DNA from: Stenocarpella maydis
Taxonomy: Eukaryota > Ascomycota > Sordariomycetes > Diaporthales > Diaporthaceae
Direction of reading: 5' to 3'
Length of the DNA stretch: 64,000 bases
NCBI GenBank assembly: GCA_002270565.1
Contig: NQMI01000019.1
Span: forward strand, 248,001-312,000
Of the stretch, positions 1 through 12,304 are shown one piece after another. The position numbers and the translations under genes are program-made. The first letter of the stretch is position 1, and the number at the start of each line of letters is the position of its first letter. Below the pieces are notes generated by a model that searched no databases, was not told where the DNA came from, and saw only the letters and a list, made by a program, of their open reading frames with translations.

Positions 1-899
1 AGTAGTAATATCAACCCCGAAGCTACTGCCGTGCCACCGCCAGCAGCACCGCCCACCACCGCGAGCACGAGGACAGCAAAGCACCCAAAGCTGAAGCTGC
101 TCAGGTCGCGACGCCTACTGGCTGCGAACTTTGGAGTCATCATCCAGGCCGGTGCGATGTGAGTAATCGAACCATAATCGCCACCCTCACCCCATCCCCC
201 TTCACCGCTCTTCCCTGCTCAGATAAAATGAGAAAAAAAAAAAAAAAACCCTCTGCTGACCATCACACCACCACGACCAGGATCTCGTGGGACACTGTCC
301 TCCCCCTCTTCGTCAGGGACACCTTCGGCTGGTCCCCGACAGCCGCAGGCCTCATCTTCCTCGCCATCTTCATCCCGGGCTTCATCTCACCGGCCGTCGG
401 CTGGGTGTGCGACCGCCACGGCGCCCGGTGGCCCTCAGCCGCCGGCTTCGCTGCCTCGATCCCCCCGCTGGTGTGCCTGCGCCTCGTCACGGACGACACG
501 GCCGCCCACAAGGTCCTGCTGGGCGCCCTGCTGGCCCTGCTGGGGGTCACCGTCACCTTCGCCGGCACGCCGCTCATGGCGGAGATCACCTACGCCATCG
601 ACGCGGAGGAGGCGGCCGCCGGCCCGGGCGTCTTTGGGCCCGGGGGCGCGTACGGGCTCGGCTACGGCCTGTTCTGCATGTCCTTTGCGCTCGGGGGCTC
701 CGCGGGGAGCCTCATGTCCGGGTACGTCATGGATGGCGCCGGCTGGGCCACGCTGACCTGGGTGCTGGCGGTGTGGATGGCGAGCGGCGCCGTCGTTGTC
801 GCCTTGGGCGTGGGAGGAGCAGGAGGAGGAGGAGGAGGAGGAGGAGGAGGTAGGACGACGGCTGCTGGTGCTGACATTGAAAACCCTGCGAGATCATGA
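1..899 (+). CDS. MFS transporter, 3' part (5' end outside window)
   Basis: This is the C-terminal half of a major facilitator superfamily membrane transporter that starts before the window. A first exon is open from base 1 to 158. An intron follows (159-280, GTGAGT donor, CAG acceptor), and the second exon runs to the TGA at 897-899. The join reads through as ...IIQAGAM then ISWDTVLPLFV. The second exon encodes about six hydrophobic helices. The loop GWVCDRHGAR is the usual MFS Asp/Arg loop, and the protein ends in a run of ten glycines encoded by a GGA repeat. The pattern fits fungal DHA1 or vesicular-amine-type efflux carriers. The substrate cannot be told. The MOSC-reductase gene downstream is convergent. 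Confidence 0.8.
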
Positions 900-1723
900 C
901 GTGGTTGAGGGCTCGCTCTCGCCCCGAGATCGGGCCCAACCAAGTGTCTGGTCCCGCTGCTGCTGTACGACATCATCTCCCATACAGAGGCTTTGCACTG
1001 GACCCCCCCTCTTGTGCGACGCATCCATCGACGTTGCCATTGCACATGTGCCCTCCCCCCCCTTGTCTTTAAGCAGGACAAGGCTCTCGCCGTTCACATG
1101 GTCCTCCTGTAATGCGGGAATGTCTCAACCGGACCAAACGGGCATGCGGCTGCAGAGCCTCACATTTCGGAGAGGAACCACGCCAGCACTCGGGCATGCT
1201 GCACTACGCACACTACAGGAAACAAGTGCCGAATCGAAAGGAGCCTCATTGGACCACGGGAAGTCTGGGTCCGCTCATCACGCGCACCCAAAGATCCTTG
1301 TGTGGCACAGGCCTAGGACCAGCATCAGTGGCGGCACTTGCTGAGCCGCTCTTCCCCGTCCGTCAGTCATGTGTCTGCGACGTGATGCCCGGAGCCAGGG
1401 TCGTACACGTAAAACAAGTGACGTGGTACATGTGCACATTGAGCCCACACCTACACACACCATCCCCTCGATGTCCGCTGGCGTCCCGAGGACAGCCAGA
1501 CGAGGCCAGGCCCGGGAGACTGCATACGCCGTCGGAAGCCTCCAGCGTCGTGACACCCGGTTACAGCCTCGCCACCTATAGCACGACACCACCTGGACAT
1601 CAGCAGGTAAGGGGGTTTACCACCGTGAGCCGTGCGAGACCAATATCACGAGTCGCCTGGGGGCGTCAATCTTGCGCACCAATCAGCCGGACTGGGGCCA
1701 CACACACACACACACACACACCA
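900..1723. other. convergent intergenic spacer
   Basis: This is the 3' flank shared by the MFS gene and the convergent MOSC-reductase gene. It is open in several frames but shows no protein-like conservation. The only distinct object is a (CA)n tract just before the stop of the MOSC gene. Confidence 0.5.
1699..1721. repeat. (CA)n microsatellite
   Basis: About eleven to twelve CA units lie immediately 3' of the MOSC-reductase stop codon, in its 3' UTR. Confidence 0.9.
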
Positions 1724-3852
1724 TCAAATCTCGATCGTGATCCTCCCCACCCCGCGACTGACACAGCTGAGCATCGAGCCCCCAGCCCTGTCCTCCTCCC
1801 CCAGCGCGCTGCCGCGGTGTTCCACCGCACCCGCGCGCAGCCTGACAACACACGTGCCGCAGTTGCCCACCTCGCACGACGACGGGACCTCGTCGGCGCC
1901 GAACTTCCGCCGCAGGGCCTCGAGGAGGGACTCGTCGCCGCCCACCCTGACCATGACGCCCCCCTCACCTCCCTCCTCCTCACCACCACCACCCACCCTG
2001 TTAGCCACCACGGCCTCGAACGGGTCCCCGCCCTCGCCCGCCTGGAACGCCTCAAAGTGCACCTCGTCGGCTGGTATCCCCGCGGCGCGCGTCTCCCTCA
2101 GCGCCTCGGCCATCATGCGCGGCGGCCCGCAAAAGTAGAGGCGCGAGCCCCACGGCACCGCGCGGATGACGTCCCGGATGCAGAGCCTCTCCCCCGCGGA
2201 CGCGTCGTAGACCGTGACCACGCCGGCGCCCAGCCCCAGCACGCGCCCGCGGAAGGGCACGTCCGCGGCGGCCCGCACGGCGTAGTGCAGCCGCGCGTCG
2301 AAGTTGTAGCGCCGCAGCGCCTCCAGCGGCGCGAGGAACGCCGTGACGCCCACGCCGCCCGCGACGAACACGTGGCTGCTGCACGACGTGTCGAGCGGGG
2401 TGGCCCCCGCGGCCCGGCTGCTCACCTGGACCGCGTCCCCCGGCGCCGCCGCGGGCCCGCAGAGGTGCCGCGACGCGCCCCGCGACGCCGGCTCGAGCGC
2501 CACGCCCAGCTCGAGGCGGTTCATGTCGCCGCTGACGACCGAGTACGCGCGCACGAGGGGCTCGGCCCGCCCGGGCACCGCGAGGCGGACCCTCACGTGC
2601 GCCCCGGGGTCTATCTCCGCGGGGCCTGGGGCGGGGTCCACGGCCTCGAGGACGAGGGACGTGATGCGGTCCGTCTGGCGCTTCTTCTCGGCGATCCTAA
2701 AGTCCCTCCACTGGGACGGGCCATCCCCGTCCTCCTCCTCGCTCCCGTCCAGCCCCTGCTCCCGCCTCGCCTTGGCCCTGAGCTTCGCCGCCCGGCTGAC
2801 GAACGCGTCGCGGCACTCCCTGCCGAACTCGGGGATGGCGGCGAGCTCCTCGGTGGCGGCGAGGTCGCCCGTATTGCGGTGGAGGAACTCCTGGACGCGC
2901 TCGATGGTCCAGCGCGGGTGCGGCCTCTCCACGAGGCGGATCTCGTCCCCCGCGGCCACGGCGCCCCCGCGCAGGACGCGGTAGTACCACCCGGTGCGGC
3001 TGTGCCGCCACGTCTCGGGCGCGAACCCCTTGAGCTCGAACCGGTGGTTCAGCTTGAAGCAGGGCTGCCGCGGCAGGCTGACCTGCAGCAGCAGCGGCCC
3101 CGCCGTGCCGTCCGTGCCGGCCCCGCCGTCGCCACCATTGGTGCCGGGGGCAGCCTCGCCGACGGACATGATGTCGCCGATACAGACGTTCCTCTCGTTC
3201 ATGTGCCGCGTGACAAGGTTCTCCCCGAACGCCCCCGGGACGAAGCGCGCAGCTGCCGTGGGAAATTCCGCCTGCCATACTGGGTAGTGGCTGCAACAGT
3301 CTAGTGGCACCGGACCTTGTCAGAGCGGGCTTGTGTGATGTGATTGTGCAACACCTTCGTGCAATGCGTAGGCATATGCGTGAGGACGTAATTCAATAGC
3401 CTCTCGGCGCGTTATCTTCCGTGCTCCTCCGTGCTCCAGCCCATCTACCTGGTATCTATCAAGCAGAGAGGGGAAATTCCAGAGATAAGAAAACGGAAGA
3501 TGAAAAAAAGAAAAGAAAAAAAGAAAAGAGAAGGGGCGGTGGGGAGAGTGCAAGGGGAAAAAAAAAAGAAAATAAACAGAAAGGCGAAAAGGGAAAAACC
3601 AGACTATTGGTTACTCGACTTACACCCATGGACCGCCTTATCTGGTCCTCCGTGAAACATCAGGTCGTGCTCGTCCCCATCTATGCCAAGCCTGCCGACA
3701 TGCACAGGCCCGTCAAGCGGTGACTTGTCGATCCCAGACTCGATATTGAGGCCCTTGTACTTTTTCAGCTTTCCAGATCGGACCTCGAGTATGGTGTCGC
3801 TCGTGAATGGCGCGTAGAGGTCGACACGCTCCTCGCCAGCCATGACGGCCAT
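1724..3852 (-). CDS. MOSC domain / ferredoxin reductase / 2Fe-2S fusion oxidoreductase
   Basis: There are two exons: 3852-3624, and 3300-1724 ending in TGA. The intron (3623-3301) has a GTAAGT donor and a TAG acceptor, and the join restores the MOSC core at HGGPDKAVHG. The product is 601 residues. Order of parts: a MOSC domain (about 1-190, with FHGGPDKAVH and GENL); a 3-alpha helical stretch (about 200-260, RWTIERVQEFLHRNTGDL); an FAD/FMN-binding reductase domain (RAYSVVSGD); an NAD-binding domain (HVFVAGGVGVTAFL, YFCGPPRMM); and a C-terminal plant-type 2Fe-2S ferredoxin domain (SSCEVGNCGTC then a distal Cys). MOSC proteins handle sulfur or oxo groups with molybdenum-cofactor-type chemistry, and the C-terminal half resembles phthalate-dioxygenase reductases. 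It is probably a soluble NAD(P)H-linked electron-transfer enzyme; its substrate is unknown. The intron is strikingly purine-rich. Confidence 0.88.
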
Positions 3853-5025
3853 CTCCGCACGGCACCAGAGGAATTTAACCCCCAGCTGGGATGAGCGAGG
3901 GTCGTGGGGGGCGGAGGATAAAGGATGATTGATTACAGATCCTGTTTGGCCGAGGAAGAAGCACAGGGGTGGTGTGTGGACAGTTGTGGTGGATGACGAG
4001 CCGAAAGGCGCCGTCTCAGCCTCCCCAGGTCGTCGGGATTTGGAACGTTGGATGATTAAGCAAGCTTATACCCAACATTGAAGTGGCCTTCAGCGGTCCA
4101 GGCCCGGGAATAACATACTTCCGGCTGTCTCCAGATGGCTCAAACAACCAGGGATTAAAACGATTCTCTGCTCAGAGCATCGCGCCTCTTACTCAGCTTT
4201 CCAAGTTTGATGCCGCCCCCAATTCGAGGACATGGTCGCCCAACATGGCCGGCCGGCCATGGCTGGGGTTGTTGCACCTCATGTGTAGCCAAGGCCAAGC
4301 TTTGCCTCCCGAGGCCGGGGGCCAGGGGCGCAAGGCCCAGCAGAGGAGCCAGTGTCGCCTGTCCTCAGGCCTCGGACGAACTGAAGGCCCAGGATCAGGT
4401 GTTGTGGCGCCTGGATGGCGAGATGTTGCGTTTCACGGCCATAAGCACCTCGACTCCTGCATCGCGGGCGGCCACCAACAGACGACACACGTGGCCCTGG
4501 CCAAGCCAGTGTTAGCCACGTCGGCCCTGACTGGTGGGACCTGGATCTTGCGCCCAGCAGCTCCCGATTGCTGAGACCGCCCCCGGCTGCAGCTCAGAAA
4601 GCCACGTCTCTATATGATCGAGTGGCTTGGGGAGGCACACACTCGAAACCCCACGGCCGGTACGCAAAGCTCTAGGTCTTCGGAGCCCGAATATGTCGCA
4701 GGACGAGACACGGCGTGATGGCCGGAGCCCGGGGCGTCGTCCTGAAGTCGAAACAAAGTCGAAGTACGATGACGGCGCGAAGATGGCCTCAAGCCACTTG
4801 GTATTGCTTCAAGCCCACACAAGACGACTCGTCCTGGCTCCAAAGCCTGGTATATATCCATGGCTCCTGTCCGCCGATCTCAAGAAGCAGACAGGCTCGC
4901 AAACAACCTCGACGACGACCCACTCATTTTCCAGACATTCATTTAAACGAGACCCAAATAGCCCGGTGCTATTCGTTACAGAAACCGCAGAGAAAAAGCA
5001 AAGTGAAACTCGGCGCATCCCCAAG
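3853..5025. other. divergent intergenic region
   Basis: This is the shared 5' flank of the MOSC-reductase gene (minus) and the small secreted-protein gene (plus). The long ORF crossing into the next gene is upstream read-through, not a longer protein, because a good signal peptide begins at the ATG at 5026. A TATA element is listed separately. Confidence 0.5.
4851..4857 (+). promoter_or_regulatory. TATA box of the secreted barrel-protein gene
   Basis: TATATAT lies about 175 bases upstream of the ATG at 5026 and leaves room for a 5' UTR of about 140 bases. The assignment is by sequence and position only. Confidence 0.45.
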
Positions 5026-5418
5026 ATGAAGATCACAGCCACCTCTGCGCTCACCTACCTCGCCGCCTTGGCCACCGGCGCAGCAGCAACGCCCTTCAAC
5101 AAGCGGGCCAGCTTCAGCGGCCATATCACCCCCATCGGGGAGGTCAGCAACGCCGGGGCCCTGACCGCATGCGGGCAGGAGTACGTCACGGGCAGCATGT
5201 TTGTCGCCGTCCAGCCGTCGCTGCTGTCGGCCGACTGCTCTAGCTCGCCCGCTCCCATCACCATCCAGTGCAACGGCGCCACCGTCACTGCTCAGGTTGT
5301 CGACAAGTGCATGGGCTGTGGGCCAGACCACATCGACGTCTCTTCGGCGGTATATGTCGCCTGCGGAGGTCAGGAGGGCGGCGTTGACCCCATTCAGGGT
5401 GCCAAGTGGGAGTTTTAG
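5026..5418 (+). CDS. small secreted RlpA-like double-psi beta-barrel protein
   Basis: A single exon encodes 130 residues. The ATG at 5026 gives a clean signal peptide (about 1-20, LTYLAALATGAAA) followed by a possible KR processing site (residues 26-27). Six cysteines (49, 71, 82, 95, 98, 113) can form three disulfides. The sequence ends with the double-psi beta-barrel signature DKCMGCGPDHIDVSS, with Asp104 at the position of the conserved acid residue in RlpA, expansin and barwin-type barrels. Small fungal proteins of this class are secreted to the wall or the host interface, and some resemble plant natriuretic-peptide-like or expansin-like proteins. No carbohydrate-binding module is attached. 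An apoplastic or effector role is inference. Confidence 0.85.
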   Translation: MKITATSALTYLAALATGAAATPFNKRASFSGHITPIGEVSNAGALTACGQEYVTGSMFVAVQPSLLSADCSSSPAPITIQCNGATVTAQVVDKCMGCGPDHIDVSSAVYVACGGQEGGVDPIQGAKWEF

Positions 5419-8410
5419 GAGAGACACATATGTCCTGGTCACTAGACCACTGGCAAGGCTGTATATATGGCTCCGTCCTGACATTCCTGAATATCTTGCG
5501 GAGCATCGGTTATGCGGGCCTGGGATTGGTTAGCATGCGTGGTCTGTGGCAGTGTACTCGCCTTTTACATAAGTTCGTCAGGTCTCCATTTTCCCCCACC
5601 CGTTGAACGAGGTGTGTGGGGATCCAAGACATGCTGTGAGGGAGAACCAGCGTCCGTGGTGGCCTGAAACATTCATTTGGATGCCCTTGCCTTGACAGCT
5701 GGAGAATGTGGCATGTAGATTCTTGTCACTCTCTTCCAGGGCGGGCGTTTGCTAGAGCCGGTTCTTTGATGATATGGATATAGAGATAACCAGAATATTT
5801 AGTGTTCGGCTCCTTGTGTGCCGTCGGTGAGGACCCGTGCTCGTTGATTGTCTCGTACTCTGTGTTCCGAGGCTGGCTGTACTCCGCAGCAGCCGAGTCA
5901 GACCTGACATACCCTAGTGACGCTACAGACCGTGAGACGTCACCAAAAGCGCATGACGAGGCTCTCAAGACAGGGCTTCTGGGCATGTGGGCCGTAGCGT
6001 CTCTGGTGTTCAGCCAGCCTTCCGTTTCCAGCGCCGCCACCCAGATACACCGGATAGGAACCGACGAGGTAGGCAGGGAGACGAGAGCAGGCTCTGGAAT
6101 AACTGAGATCTGATGAAGCTCTCAGCAACGACATGCAGGCTGTGCCCCAGGAGTGAACCCGTGAGGGGCGCCCTTCGGCTCTGTTCAACACCCTGCTGTC
6201 TCACGTGGCCCTTTGCTTGATATTGCTTGATTTGAGCCCACCTTCCCTGCATCGCATGGCATATCCTGCACGCTCGTGAGTGTGGGCCCGTGGTAACATA
6301 AAGTACGCCCGCTGGACACACTAGTCTGCCCAGAAGGAGCCCTCCCCGCAGTTCTAGCCTTCAATCCCCGGCTTGAGCACGCAGCAGTGACAGTAGACCC
6401 GCAGCGCCTCCATGGCGGGTGATGCTGCTGCTGCTGCCTGGAGCTAGTTGCCGACAGGCCGTAGCGCTGAAGTGGAGCACACTGTCTTGTCCGATCCTTG
6501 CAGATGTCAGACCTCTGCAGCTTGACAATGGAGTCGAGCCTGCTGATACTCGGCTCGTGGCCCATGTGCTGCCCCTCATCACAGCCCGGAGTTCATACTT
6601 GGCATGAAGTCCGGCCCGCGGGAAGGTTGTCCCAGTTCCCCGGGGAAGCAATGGTGATCTTGTCATGGCCAATCCGAGCCCGAATGGCGCACCACACCGT
6701 GCCAGGGACGGCAGTCTGTACGATGTCGTCTCTGGATATCCTCGAGCCTCGTCGGGCGTACCAACGCGGCAAAGGCGGGGAAAGGCCTTGGTCGGGGACC
6801 GCTCGCAGATCAGCAGCTGCTGTGCTGTTGCATCGCAGCTGGTCCTGCACGTCGTATCGGTGGGCAGAGAGGTGAGAGCCGAAAGAGAGGTTGTGGAATT
6901 CTCGTGAACAACATGGCTGTACCGCGGGTCGGGCTGAGGCTCCAGCTTTGGAATGCGAGCCCGAGAATGAGCACAAGCATTCCCAACAAGTAGGTAGACA
7001 CGGGCATGGGTTCGACAAGGACCAGGAGGGGGGGCCGGGTCCACATGAGGCTCTGCTGGCACCCAAGGAAGAAAAAAAAATTGGAATGAAATGCCTGTCA
7101 TTTCATTGACAGACCATTCCCTCCTGGGTCAAGGGGGCTGATTCATCCAGCAGGCAGCCTAGTATCTAGACGACAAAGTGTGGAGGCGTTGACCGGACAG
7201 GCGAACGGAGACATTTGCCATGCTGACATGAATGTCAAAGTGTTGCTGCGGTTGGTGATGACGGAGACAGGACGGACGTTGGCAAGTGCAAGCAAGGTGA
7301 CCAAGGCACACATTCGGAGCAACCCAACGAGCAGAGCCGCATTTCTAGGGTAGATACTCCGTAGATTCTTTCCTCCCTGCTCACGCTGCCAGCGCTACCA
7401 GCGCTGCTGGGGGCCGCCTGATCCAATCAAGACCAGTATCAGCGCTGGCTACCGCGCTAGGCTCGCCAATCCAGGCCAGGCCAGCCCTGGAACCAGAAGT
7501 GTACGGAGTAATCATCTGTGCCCTGTGACCGCTTGCACCATTCCTCACCCGTCCATCCAACCATCCCCCATCTCATCACCCATCCCTCATCCTTCATCAT
7601 AATGTCCAGGCACACACCCAGCAGCCAGCTGGATCTAACTCAGGGCATTCCATCAGCCTCGCGGACCCGCCATATCTCTCGCCATCCCGGGATTCGTCTG
7701 GGAAGCGTCCAACATCTGGACTGGTCTCTCATCAGGGGTATCCTGGATGCCACCCTCCCGCCTCTGAGCGTAGCCATGCGTGTTATCAACAGAGCCTCAT
7801 TCCAGCAAAACCTCTGCCCCACAGGATCAGCGTCGGTCCCAGCTCGGAATATAGCGCTCAAAATCCTACACCACGTACCGACCAAACTTCAGAGACATGG
7901 CAAGTGCTAACCGGGGCCTGTGTCTTGACTGCTCGTTCTACATGCCTTCAGGCCGTCCGCTTCTCGCTCTCTTGGCCAAGGTCAGGTTGCTCACGTCTTC
8001 CTGTACTTGACACGGTATTTCATCCCTTTGTGGCAACATTTATAGCCACGACAGTATTTATTTACTACGGTAGCCTTCAGTCTTGTTTTTAATTATTTCT
8101 CCCGTTAGAAACCTCAGCCTCGATTTCCAAACTCGAGGCCGCCCCCAATCGTGGTTGAAGAGAAAGAGGGGTTCGTTCAACAAGGCTCCGAGAACCCACT
8201 ACTTAATGGGCGCGACACCTACACCCTCTCCTCCCAGAATCTCAGGCTCCCCGATTTTGATACATTGATCTGCACCTCGCCCCTTTCCGTCTACTTTGAG
8301 CCTCACGGCCCCCTGCGGCAGTCACTGCGGGCTCTCGCACCTCTCCATAGATAAGTCTCGTTACAATGGGCAGGATTATCAAAAGTGCATAGGTTCTGGA
8401 ATTAGGGGTC
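5419..8410. other. gene-poor spacer, no supported gene
   Basis: These 3 kb contain several open frames, the longest at 6361-7101 minus (246 codons) and 7518-7910 plus (130 codons). None has a recognisable domain, a believable start context or hydrophobic patterning typical of a protein, and composition is biased to Ser, Thr, Arg and Pro. I see no RNA gene or mobile element. Confidence 0.4.
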
Positions 8411-11060
8411 ATGTCTCTGAGCAAACTCCCGTACGAGATCATAAGCTTGATAGTACAGGAGCTGGAGGTCGACGACATCTTCCACCTGAGCCTCTCTGCC
8501 CGGTTCAGCTACCTCATCAAGGAAGACCGCATCTGCAAGTCAATTCTAGAGGTACTGTAACAAACACAAGCCCTTTCCTGCCCCGTGTTCTCACAGGGGG
8601 CTGGCTTGGTTCGCCACCAATGGGCAGGACGGTTATGGTCTGGACTGGAATCACCCTCAGCTGACGAAGTCGTGGCGCAGTCGAGGGCACCCGCAACCGC
8701 CGAGGCCGCAGAAGCAGGGTCAACACAAAAGTATGCCTCCGCCCTCCGGAGGCTCTACAAGCGGCGGCAGGCCATTCGAACTGCTGCCCCCTTCACAGCA
8801 GCCATCGTTGCAGTGGCGGAATCTTGGATCTACGTGAATGGGACCCTGTGTCACATGTCAGAGCGAACCCTGCGTGTCCTCAACTTACACAAGTCTAGCG
8901 GTGAGGAGGTCGTCATCGATGTGAGAGCCCTATTGGACGAGGCCATCCCACAATCGCTGGGTGCCCGGAAATACAAGTTCCAGATACTTCATTACGCCGA
9001 GGGGATCGTCTCTTGTCTGTACACCCACTGTAGGCCGATTATCGAGAGCTGGCTGGTAGTCTTTAGTATCGCCGATTGCTGCTTGTTGACCACCCTGAGC
9101 CTGGAAACAACCTACAAAATATTTGTCCGAAACGACTGCAACTATCTTTACTTTGGGACACATTCCGAGTTTGGCGACGACGGGTTCCGGCGATGGGTTC
9201 TCATGGGCTACGACATCCATGGCGGGCGGTGGTTCGACCAGAAGGTCCATCTCCTGGACATGGTAGGCTCTGATATTGGCCAGTCGATCGCCTTTGAGAT
9301 GATAGACGGCAAGTTTTACGGCCTCTCGAACCAGACAAGCTTCGAGGTTGACGAGGTCGACTGGACGTCCTACTACCACTGCTTCAGGTTCCCCGCCGCC
9401 GCACCCAAGCCAAAAACAACAGAGAGGTCGGTCAAGGACAAGATGTGGCGGAGGCAGCACGCAGAGGGGCCCATCGACGACCGTTGGTCCTTCATCCGCC
9501 TCCTCCGGGACGAGCGGGACCCAGACCAGCTGCAGGTCCTCGAGTCCCGCAAGGAGTGGCTCGCCGGCAGCCCGGGGAGGCGGAATTATTACACCACACG
9601 CCTGGTATTCCCGGACAAGCCAGCCGAGTCTCAAGAACAAGGCAGCAGCCCGAGAGATTCAAACCCAAATTCCGTCGGTGGCGGCATAACAATCAACCCG
9701 GCCACCGAAACCGTGCCCGAGGTGAGGCCCCATACCAACTATGACCTACCACAGACGGCGCCCCCACCGCGCCTGCGCTGCCCGTTCAGCACACACACGG
9801 GCGACGACTCGTCAACGGCACTCATGCTCACCCTCAGCAAATGCTTCATACGTTCATACCACCCCTCGAGCCAGGGGACCTCGTCGACGACCCGGAGGCC
9901 AGCAGCAGCTCCCCAGGTCCGCGCCGAGGCTGCGCCTCGGGCCGGGTGCCGCAAGCTCCGGCGGCGAGGACATCTCGCGGACCCGGTGGCCCGGGACCCG
10001 GGCCAGCCTCCCGGCCGCCGCAGGCTGTACGAGTCGGACCGGCCCAAATCACCTTCTGGCCCCCGCGGCGGGCGCGGCGGCGCCGCCGCGACCCGCCATG
10101 CTGGCGGAGCTGCGCTTGGTCGTCAACCCGCCCGAGCACGCCGGCGCCGTCAGGGGCTCGTGGGACGAGCGGTCGCTGGTCTACTCCACGGGGGGTGGGC
10201 CCGGCCGGGACAGCGGCGGCACACAGGCGCTCGTGTTTGTGAGCTTCGACCCTGGCATCTACCTGCCGGCTGAAGAGTGGGGGGGGGGTGGCGGGCCCAG
10301 CTACGGGGGGGGAGAGGACGGCAGCTGTGGTCCTCACAGGTCTGCCGGGCCTGCAGGGGGAGACGCTGCGGTTTACGATATCGCCGGCAAGGGGAAGGGC
10401 AAGCAGCAGAACCACCAGCAGCAGCAGCAGCACGACGCTCCCGCGTCACCACCACAGATGGAACCATGTGACGACGAACCGTCGCCGATCTCGTCTCCTC
10501 TCCACTCTGAAGGCTACTGTCCGGGCTGGACGCCCGATAGGACATTTGACTGGGACGTGGAGGTCACCGGTGAGGGGGAGGGGGCCAGGGGCAAGGCGGT
10601 CGAGACACAGGATGCCGCAGCCTCGTGTGACGGTGTCGTCTCTGGCGGTGGAGGTGCAGGTGACATCGGCGATGGCGATGACAGCGGAGCAGCAGGTCGT
10701 AACGCAGGCGCGGGCGCAGGCGCGGGCGCAGGCACGCATGCAGGCGCGGACGCGGGCCCGCTGCTGGGCGTCGATGTCGATGCGTCATTCGGCTCGTCTG
10801 CGCAGGTATTTCCTTCTTTCTCGTCGTCTGGTTCGTCTGGGGGGGATGGCACGGCAGGCGCCCCCGGCGAGTCCTCGTCACGACAGGCGCAGCCTCGCGA
10901 GGCGACGCCGGCGGCAGAAGCAGCAGCAGCAGCTGTGACGACGAGCCAAGGGCCTGCCTGTAGGTGGGCATACACGAGGAGAGCCATGTGGCAGGAGATT
11001 GGCTCCGGGTTCAATGGCCTACCGGACTTTGCAAGCCCCAGGATGCAGAGGGCGAGATGA
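8411..11060 (+). CDS. large F-box protein, reading frame broken in a GC-rich stretch
   Basis: Exon 1 (8411-8551) encodes a typical F-box (SKLPYEIISLIVQELEVDD). The intron 8552-8680 (GTACTG..GCAG, phase 0) leads into exon 2, which begins SRAPATAEA. F-box proteins link substrates to SCF ubiquitin ligases through Skp1. A long conserved-looking body (KYASALRRLYKRRQAI, ESWLVVFSIADCC) runs in one frame to about 9870. From about 9870 to 10110, protein-like pieces appear in turn in all three frames: DLVDDPEASSSS, then ASSGGEDIS, RRLYESD and QITFWPPR. From about 10100 to the TGA at 11060 one frame again reads well (GSWDERSLVYSTGG, ALVFVSFDP, YCPGWTPDRTFDWDVE, GFNGLPDFA), with a low-complexity Gly/Ala/Gln tail between. 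Either several compensating indels are consensus errors or the gene is damaged. The target is unknown. Confidence 0.75.
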
Positions 11061-11090
11061 GGACATGCAGGCTAGGGAATATCAATGTAA

Positions 11091-11142
11091 TACACACACG
11101 CATGCACGCATGCACGCACACACGCACACACGCACACACACG
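11091..11142. repeat. (CACA/CGCA)n microsatellite
   Basis: Alternating CACA, CGCA and TGCA units lie just downstream of the F-box gene stop. Confidence 0.85.
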
Positions 11143-12282
11143 TGTGCGTCCGTCAACGTGGCAGGTTAGCAGGCAAGCCCTGATTTGACAAATGGGCGGT
11201 GCACAACTGTAGAAGGGGGACTGCAGTGGAACGAGAGGCCGTATGGCCCCAGCTTCGAGCAAGTGACGAGAGGGCACGTCGGACGGAGAGGGGCCACATC
11301 CCGAGGCTGTCTCCGTTCTCCTCTGCCAGATGCAGAAGGTAGAAGAAGAGCGTGGCGATATTGGCCCTCACGGGAAGTGACAATCAGGGGCCATTTCACG
11401 GCGCATAATAAGCGAAATAATAAACCAAACACCCCAGCCGCCCCCCTCCCCCCTTCTATCAAGCCTCGTGCTGCAGCTTAGCTGTCTATCTGTTGTTAGC
11501 TGGCGCTCGCCCTGCCGGGTTGGCTCGTCCCGGCCACGAACAGAGCCTCACTCAACAACGTTGGGAAACAATATGCGGATATCTCCTCGCCCACCCCACC
11601 CCCCCCCTTTTCCCACCCCACAAACAAAAGAAAACCATTCCCGGAGGTCCCACGACCAGTTTACGCCGCCCTCGATCCTCAGCCTACATATAATATATAT
11701 GTGCGCCGGGGGGGGGGGGGGGCAGCCCTTGTGATGGATGCGCATGCGGGAAGGGGAAGGGGAAGGGAAAGGGAGACGAATACATACCCGGCCGGCCCTG
11801 CCGCGCCCGCCTAACCCTCCAATGAGGTACATACCAAGAAAATAAAAACAATTAAAAAAAAAATAAAAAATAAAAGAGCGGCATTGATATCCCGGCAAGG
11901 CATATTTTGCTGCCGTGCGGCAAGGTTGACTCGGGACCGTCGATCAACAGAAAAAAAACCCCATTGGGCGGGCGGCCTGGCGAACTTTGCAGCTAGGCAG
12001 CCATCCAGCCTCATCATGTAAGCCAGGGGTGTGGGAGGTAGTGTGTGTGTGCTGTCGGGCGGTGGTGGGTCGTGCCCGCGCGCTCCGCCCTCGCCCTCTC
12101 CTCGCCCTCTGCTTGTTCTCTTGGATTCCCCATTTCATCCGGAGGTAATAAAGCATGTATGTAGTGAGACGCGGGTTTCCGGGACGGGGTGGGGAGTGGG
12201 TTGTTTGGCTAGAGACGAGGGCGCGGGCGGACTGGGGTTCGGCAGAGGCAGTTCTGACAGGAACTCGTCTGTCCGCCTTGTC

Positions 12283-12304
12283 CTCTCTCTCTCTCTCTCT
12301 CTCT
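12283..12304. repeat. (CT)n microsatellite
   Basis: About eleven CT units lie in the spacer between the F-box and RVS167 genes. Confidence 0.85.

Noticed and set aside
1112..3304. 730-codon plus-strand open frame
   Set aside because: Antisense shadow of the MOSC-reductase gene, with Arg/Pro/His-rich composition.
6361..7101. 246-codon minus-strand open frame
   Set aside because: No domain, Ser/Thr/Arg/Pro-biased composition, overlapped by several equally long frames; reads like a chance ORF in GC-rich DNA.
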